Shown: positions 58,667 to 64,000 of the stretch, one piece after another
Layout of the letters: every line of letters starts with the position of its first letter
How positions within the stretch are numbered: position 1 is the first letter of the stretch
Source: Cinnamomum chago
Lineage: Eukaryota; Streptophyta; Magnoliopsida; Laurales; Lauraceae
Assembly (NCBI GenBank): GCA_038049695.1
Contig: CP142453.1
Location: forward strand, 35,191,501 to 35,255,500
DNA: 64,000 nucleotides
Reading direction: 5' to 3'
The notes under the pieces: model-generated
What the model was told of the DNA's origin: nothing
Databases searched by the model: none
What the model saw: the letters and a program-made list of their open reading frames with translations, nothing else
Translations under genes and position numbers: made by a program

Positions 58667-61600
58667 ATGATTGTTGTTAGTTTAAATGTGAGAGGGCTTG
58701 GTAGGCCTGAGAAGAGGTTGGCGGTTAGAAAAATGGTTAAGAATCACAAAGTGGATGTTATGTTGTTACAGGAGACAAAAGTTGTTTCTGATATTCATAG
58801 TGTTATTCGGGATGTGTGGGGAAGTCACAGGTGTGCTTGGGAGTGGGTTCCATCGATAGGGGCTTCTGGAGGACTGATCCCTATATGGAGGGAAGGTTTT
58901 TTATCAGTTGACTCTGTTATGCAGTCTCAAAGGGTGCTGGCTATAAAAGTTAGAGGGGTTAGTGATGGTTTTGTTTGGGTTGTTGCCAATGTGTGTGGGC
59001 CCAATGTTGAGGCTGGGAGACCTGAGTTCTTGGAGCTATTGGCCAACTTCAAATCTCAGTGGGATGTTCCATGGGTCCTAGGGGGGATTTTAATATGGTT
59101 AGGCATCCTTATGAGAAAAAAGGGGGAAGCTTCATCACTAGGACTATGAATATGTTTTTAGATTTCATCAATGTTAATGATTTGGTTGATTTACCCCTTC
59201 AAGGGAGAAGATTTACTTGGACTAATAACAGGGAGCATGCAGCTATGAGTAGGATTGATAGATTTTTGTTGTCACAGGAGTGGGAAGACCAATTTGGAGG
59301 AGTTATTCAGTTGGCTCTCCCCAGGTTGATCTCTGATCATTGTCCCATCAAGCTATGCTCTAAGTTATTGGATTGGGGTCCCAGGCCTTTTCGTTTTAAC
59401 AACGGTTGGCTTCATCAGAAAGGCTTCCTAGAGTTGGCTAGATCTTGGTGGAGCCAAGAGGAGGTGGGCGGGTTTGCAGGTTACAGTTTTTGTAAGAAGT
59501 TTTGTGCTCTCAAGGGGAATCTCAAGAGATGGAATAGAGAAGTTATAGGTCAGATGGATGTGTCTAGAGAATCTTTAGTCAAAATTGTGGAGGCTCTTGA
59601 TAAAGCTAGTGAGACTCGTGAGTTGAGGCCAGATGAAATTACTGTCAGACAAGATGCCCAGCGGAGTATTTGGGAGTTCAACCGATTGGAAGAAATCTCG
59701 TGGAGGCAGAAGTCAAGAGTTAATTGGCTCAAAGAAGGTGACAAAAACACAAGATTCTTTCATCAGATGGCTAGCATGAGGAGCAGAGTCAACTATATTG
59801 GGAAGATTCGTCGTGGTGGGAGGGCTTTCGTGAGTCCACACGAGATTAAGGAAGAGGTTGCGCGGTTTTATGAAGATCTTTATAAGAGTGATGCTAGTGT
59901 AAGGCCAAAGCTCGACGGCCTATTCTTTCCTTTTATTTCTTCAGATTCCCGGAGCTGGCTGGAAAGGAAGTTTGAGGAGGACGAGGTGTGTAGAGCATTG
60001 GAGGAGTGTGATGGGGATAAGGCTCCAGGTCCAGATGGATTCAACTTCTCTTTCATTAAAGCTGGATGGGATTTTCTCAAAGATGATTTTGGTGTTCTAT
60101 TGTCTGAGTTTCATCAAAGGGGAAGAATCAATAGGGAGATGAATGCAACTTTTTTTTATCACTTATTCCAAAAGTTCCTAACCCAGTGGAGTTAAAGGAT
60201 TATAGACCTATTAGCCTCGTTGGTTGTGCTTATAAACTGTTGTCTAAGATTTTGGCGAACCGACTAAAGAGTATCCTTCCTCAAATTATTAGTCCCTTTC
60301 AGGGGGCCTTTGTTGCAAGGAGACAAATTCTTGATGGGGTGTTGATTGCTAATGAGCTCATTGACTCTAGAAAAAAATCTAAGGAAGAAGGGGTGTTGTT
60401 CAAAATTGACCTAGAAAAAGCTTATGATCATGTGGAGTGGGAGTTTCTAGATTATATGTTGTTCAAGTTTGGCTTTGGAGGGATCTGGCGTCGATAGATT
60501 CGCGAGTGCATTTCTACTACTTCCTTTTCTGTTTTGGTTAATGGCTCTTTGTCAAAGTTGTTCAAAGCTTCAAGAGGCATTCGGCAGGGGGATCCCCTAT
60601 CTCCGTTCCTATTTACAATTGTGGTAGAAGCCTTGAGCTTACTTTTGGTGAAAGCAAAAGATGTGGGGCTGATTGGAGGCTTTGAGATGGGCCGGAGTGG
60701 CGAGGTTATCACGCATCTTCAGCTCGCAGACGATACCATTCTTTTCAGTTCTTCAAGGAGGGATGAAATTCTTGCTCTTAAGAGAATCCTTTGTTGTTTT
60801 CAATTGGTATCGGGTTTGAAGATTAATATCTCCAAGAGTATGCTGGTGGGAATAGGGTGCTAGAGGAGACCACTCGGTCTTTGGCAAATATTGTTAACTG
60901 TAAGTCTGGGAAGCTTCCCATCATATATCTTGGATTGCCTATTGGAGCTAAGCCTAGATCTAAATCTTTATGGGATCTGGTGATTGAAAATTTTAAGAGA
61001 AAGTTGGCTTCATGGAAGAAACTTTATGTGTCTTTAGGAGGGAGAATAACCCTTATTAAAGCATGTATGTCCAATCTTCCAGTTTACTACATGTCTCTCT
61101 TCAAAATGCCAAAGGCGGTGATTGAGAGGTTGGACCGCATTCGGAGGAACTTCTTATGGGAGGGCCATGGGGAGAAGAAGAAATTGTACTTAATGAAGTG
61201 GAGTGAGGTGATCAAGCCTAAATCCAGGGGAGGTCTTGGTCTTGGTAGTTTGGAGAATAAAAATTGGGCTTTGTTGGCTAAATGGTGGTGGAGGTTTGGG
61301 GAGGAAAAGGAGGCTCTTTGGCGGAGGTTGATTGCTACTAAATATAGTGAGGAGAAATGGGGGTGGTGGCTTAAGCTTGGGCATAGTTACCGTAGATCAG
61401 GTATTTGGAGGGCTATTGCCTTAATTGGGGATGATTCTAATGTAAGGGGGGAAACTTTTTACAGGGAGGTGGGTTTTCTGGTGGGGGATGGTAAAGTAGT
61501 TAGGTTTTGGTTGGATGACTGGGTGGGGATAGGATCCTTGTGTGCCTTGTTTCCTAGGCTTTTTAGATTAGCGGTCAATAAAGAATCTTCTGTTAGTGAA

Positions 61601-62806
61601 TGCTTTGAGATGAGGAATGGGTGCTTAGTGTGGGGGGTGCCATTTAGGAGGACCCTCCGGCAATTGGAAGGGGGTCAATATGAGGAGTTGTTGAGTATTC
61701 TTGCTAACACCTTTTTTTGTAGGGATTCCAAGGATTCTCGGATTTGGAAGCCTTCCACTTCTGGGGAGTTCTCCACTAAAGCTTTCTACTTGGTGCTGGA
61801 GGGAACTCATTCACATAGGGCCACCTCTTCCTTTGTGTGGTTGGGTTTGGCTCCTCCTTGGGTCGAGGCTTTTTGTTGGTTGGCAATTGTAGGAAAAGTC
61901 TCCACAGTTGATAATCTAAGAAGGAGGGGATTGACATCTAACAATATCTCAAATACTTTTGTGATGTGCAGTAAGGAGGAGGAGTCCATAGATCATCTTT
62001 TTCTTCATTGTAAGGTGGCCTTTAGAGTTTGGAGCAGCTTTATTGGCAAGTGTGGTCTTTCTTGGTGCTGTCCGAAGAATGTTGTGGATGTGGCAGAGTC
62101 TTGGTTGGGTGGGTGTTTTGTGGGGTGTGGCCGAATCTTATGGAGAATGATACCATTTGCTATCTTATGGTCAATTTGGAAGGAAAGGAATGCTAGGATC
62201 TTTAGGGGTTCTTCATCATCTTCAATAGATTTGATATCCAAAATCACCTTTAAGATTGCACAATGGGCTTTGGTTAGAAAGGAATTCTCTAATTTTACCT
62301 TTAACGATATTATTTCTAATTGGGGAGCTTGTATGGGGTGTGGCTCTTTTAAGGAGAGGAGAACAATCCCTTGGTATCCTCCTCCTTTAGGGGTCCTTAA
62401 GTTTAATGTGGATGGTGCTTCAAGGGGTAAACCAGATCCGGCCGGGATTGGAGGGGTGCTTCGGAATTGTAAGGGGGAGGTATTAATTATGTTCTCTAAG
62501 TATGTGGGTGTGTGCGATTCCAATGAAGCGGAGGTGCTAGCCATTCTTGAAGGTCTTCATCTGTTTTCTAGTAGATATGGCGGTACGCTTATTATGGAAA
62601 GTGATTCTTCTAATGCGATCACATGGGTGTCTAAGCGGAAGACTAATCCTTGGAAGTTTCATTTCCACCTAAATGAAATTAGAGTATTATCTGTTGGAAT
62701 CAATGTCTCCTTCCGTCATGAGGTTAGATCGGCAAACTCCATGGCAGATGTGTTAGCCAAGCAAGGGATTGATAGGATGCTTCCTTGGGTGGGTGTGATT
62801 ATGTAA
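58667..62806 (+). pseudogene. LINE ORF2: endonuclease, reverse transcriptase, RNase H
   Basis: Domains in order: endonuclease (VSLNVRGLG, QETK, then GDFNMVRHP, RFTWTN, SDHCPI); reverse transcriptase (KAPGPDGFN, KDYRPISLVGCAYKLLSK, FKIDLEKAYDHVEW, GIRQGDPLSPFLF, LQLADDT with both catalytic Asp); zf-RVT (near 61800-62030, CSKEEESIDHLFLHC); and RNase H (KFNVDGASRGKPDPAGIGG, ESDSSNAI, VLAKQG). Frame breaks lie near 59080 (run of G), near 60150 (run of T) and near 60860, with an in-frame TAG at 60495-60497. All domains are otherwise well kept, so the copy is young or the homopolymer breaks are assembly errors. It copies LINE RNA into DNA at a nicked target. Confidence 0.9.
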
Positions 62807-62985
62807 TTGGTTGATGGGCTGCTTCTTTGCATGGGTGTGTTTTTGTTAGTTGGGTTGGAGGTGGTGCATTTCTCCTGCACCCCCTCTTGCTCTCTTTCTT
62901 TGGTCTTTTGTACTTTGTACCTTCTTTCTGTTGAATGAAATCTTTCGTTACCGTTCAAAAAAAGAAAAGAAAAAAAGAACCAGAT

Positions 62986-63350
62986 CTACTGTCTGGTCGA
63001 TGAAGAACAACCAGAGAGTCTGAATGAAGAAATCAACCAAACTCTTTAGATGCTTCGTTGCCATATCAATGAAGAAGAATTTTGAAGAAGATAAAATATT
63101 GAGAATGAAATTGTGTGCCTCTTCTTAGGATCGGCTCTCCTTTTATAGTATTCCTTTGTGCTATGTACAGTAAGTTGATCCTATCCAATCCCCTTAATTG
63201 GGGTGATTACAAGGATTACAGTCATATCCCCTTAATTGGGGATTAACCCTGTCAAAACAAATCAGCTATTTTATTGGTGGTCCCTAGTGCCACACTTGCC
63301 AATCCCACATGACACGTGCCACTCTTTAATTTTCATGAGGAAAAATAAGT
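62986..63350 (-). repeat. LTR fragment right of the LINE
   Basis: The minus strand has a TATA-like GAATACTATAAAAGGAGAG near 63140 and two CCCCTTAATTGGGG palindromes (63201 and 63229). Proposed continuation of 54430-54811. Confidence 0.4.
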
Positions 63351-64000
63351 AAAAAATAAAAAACAAGAAGGTAGGATGAAAACCCATATGTACAGTCAAA
63401 TGCTCCAATCACATGCCTATTTCTTATTTATCTCTAAAAGTTTTCCATGATCCAACAAATGAAAACACTAATAAGAAAATATTAGCCAATGGCTGCTACT
63501 ATTCATGCCCAAACAAATCACATGAATTGTGAGATTCGATAAAATAAGTATCGAATTGTAAGATTCACACTTGAATCCTAAGACCCCCCTACAAATGGGA
63601 TTCGTTGTATAGATACGAAATTTTTTTTTCCTTGTGATTCGAAATAAATTGTAGGATTCGGAGACGAATCCTTGGATTTTAACAACTATAACCCATCTGT
63701 TTATTTGTGTAATTTGGGGCGCAGCACATATTATCATTTTACTCCTTGGAAAACATCACTATGTTACATTTTTCAATGTCAATTTAATTACCTGTGCCTT
63801 TTGAGGGAGGTGCAGTTGAGACTTCCCTTCTTCCAAACACACCCAAACCCCCCACCCCCCAACGTCGTAATTCAGTGCTGTAATTTGCTTGAACACTGGT
63901 GGTCCTTGAAATAGTCCTTTCAAAATGGTTGCAGACGTGCATCCTTTGGATGACTGAGTTGCTTTTAGCTTGGCATCTGTGCTTTCTACCTTGCAGATGT
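63351..64000 (+). other. TIGR01589 gene intron 3, right end
   Basis: No repeat recognised. A pyrimidine-rich stretch and TTGCAG at 63991-63996 could be the acceptor of the next coding exon (phase 1 expected); only four bases of it would be visible. Confidence 0.4.

Larger units (their letters stand above)
54812..62985 (+). mobile_element. L1-type LINE (about 8.2 kb with nested insertion)
   Basis: ORF1 (nucleic-acid-binding type), ORF2 (endonuclease, reverse transcriptase, zf-RVT, RNase H), then a short 3' UTR ending ATGAAATCTTTCGTTACC and an A-rich tail (about 62955-62985). The 5' end is uncertain; no target duplication identified. ORF1 is split by a TIR element and ORF2 has frameshifts and a stop. 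It lies in the sense orientation in intron 3 of the TIGR01589 gene. Confidence 0.88.

Overview
The window reads as nuclear DNA of a flowering plant with a repeat-rich genome: spliceosomal introns with GT/AG borders, an apoplastic GH19 chitinase-family gene, a plant-specific TIGR01589-domain gene with multi-kilobase introns, and nearly every plant transposon class (Ty3/gypsy, Ty1/copia, L1-type LINE with RNase H, RTE-like 3' ends, tRNA-derived SINEs, hAT, Mutator-like, CACTA, Helitron-like). The composition is AT-rich by eye. I cannot name the species; nothing points to organellar or bacterial DNA.

Layout. 1-2317: the 5' end of a minus-strand Ty3/gypsy element (broken gag, primer-binding site, LTR), inserted into a duplicated copy of the chitinase locus. 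2318-3885: that copy, retaining only a frameshifted exon 1. 6508-10653: the intact three-exon minus-strand GH19 chitinase-like gene (231 aa), whose introns carry Helitron-like ends and whose 3' flank carries a hairpin MITE. 11025-14950: tandem duplications of the gene's upstream region, one copy split by a 2-kb MULE-like insertion full of A-rich minisatellite. 15020-26340: copia LTRs, a degenerate copia gag, LTR-like sequence and MITEs. 27060-29400: a 420-bp duplication with SINE and MITE insertions. 31446-33097: a hAT element with perfect target-site duplications. About 33180-37740: a Mutator-like element with long inverted repeats, arrays of a 14-bp palindrome, and fragments of a MuDR-type N-terminal protein and a plant mobile domain.

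From about 39400 to the right edge runs a plus-strand TIGR01589-domain gene. A probable untranslated first exon lies near 39400-39518 and three coding exons at 44299-44346, 47978-48083 and 52689-52871, with intact splice sites and phases. Its introns hold a second hAT element, SINEs, RTE ends, tandem duplications, and an L1 LINE (about 54812-62985). That LINE is split by a 1968-bp TIR element with 8-bp target duplications, which itself contains a 142-bp MITE with 8-bp target duplications. The LINE appears to sit inside an older LTR fragment.

The observations most worth following are: (i) the GH19 protein keeps its fold, cysteines and second catalytic Glu but has Asn at the first catalytic Glu, and the duplicate exon shares this change; (ii) the ten-unit palindrome arrays at the two ends of the Mutator-like element; (iii) the nested insertion in the TIGR01589 gene; and (iv) LINE ORF2 lesions, two of which lie in homopolymers.
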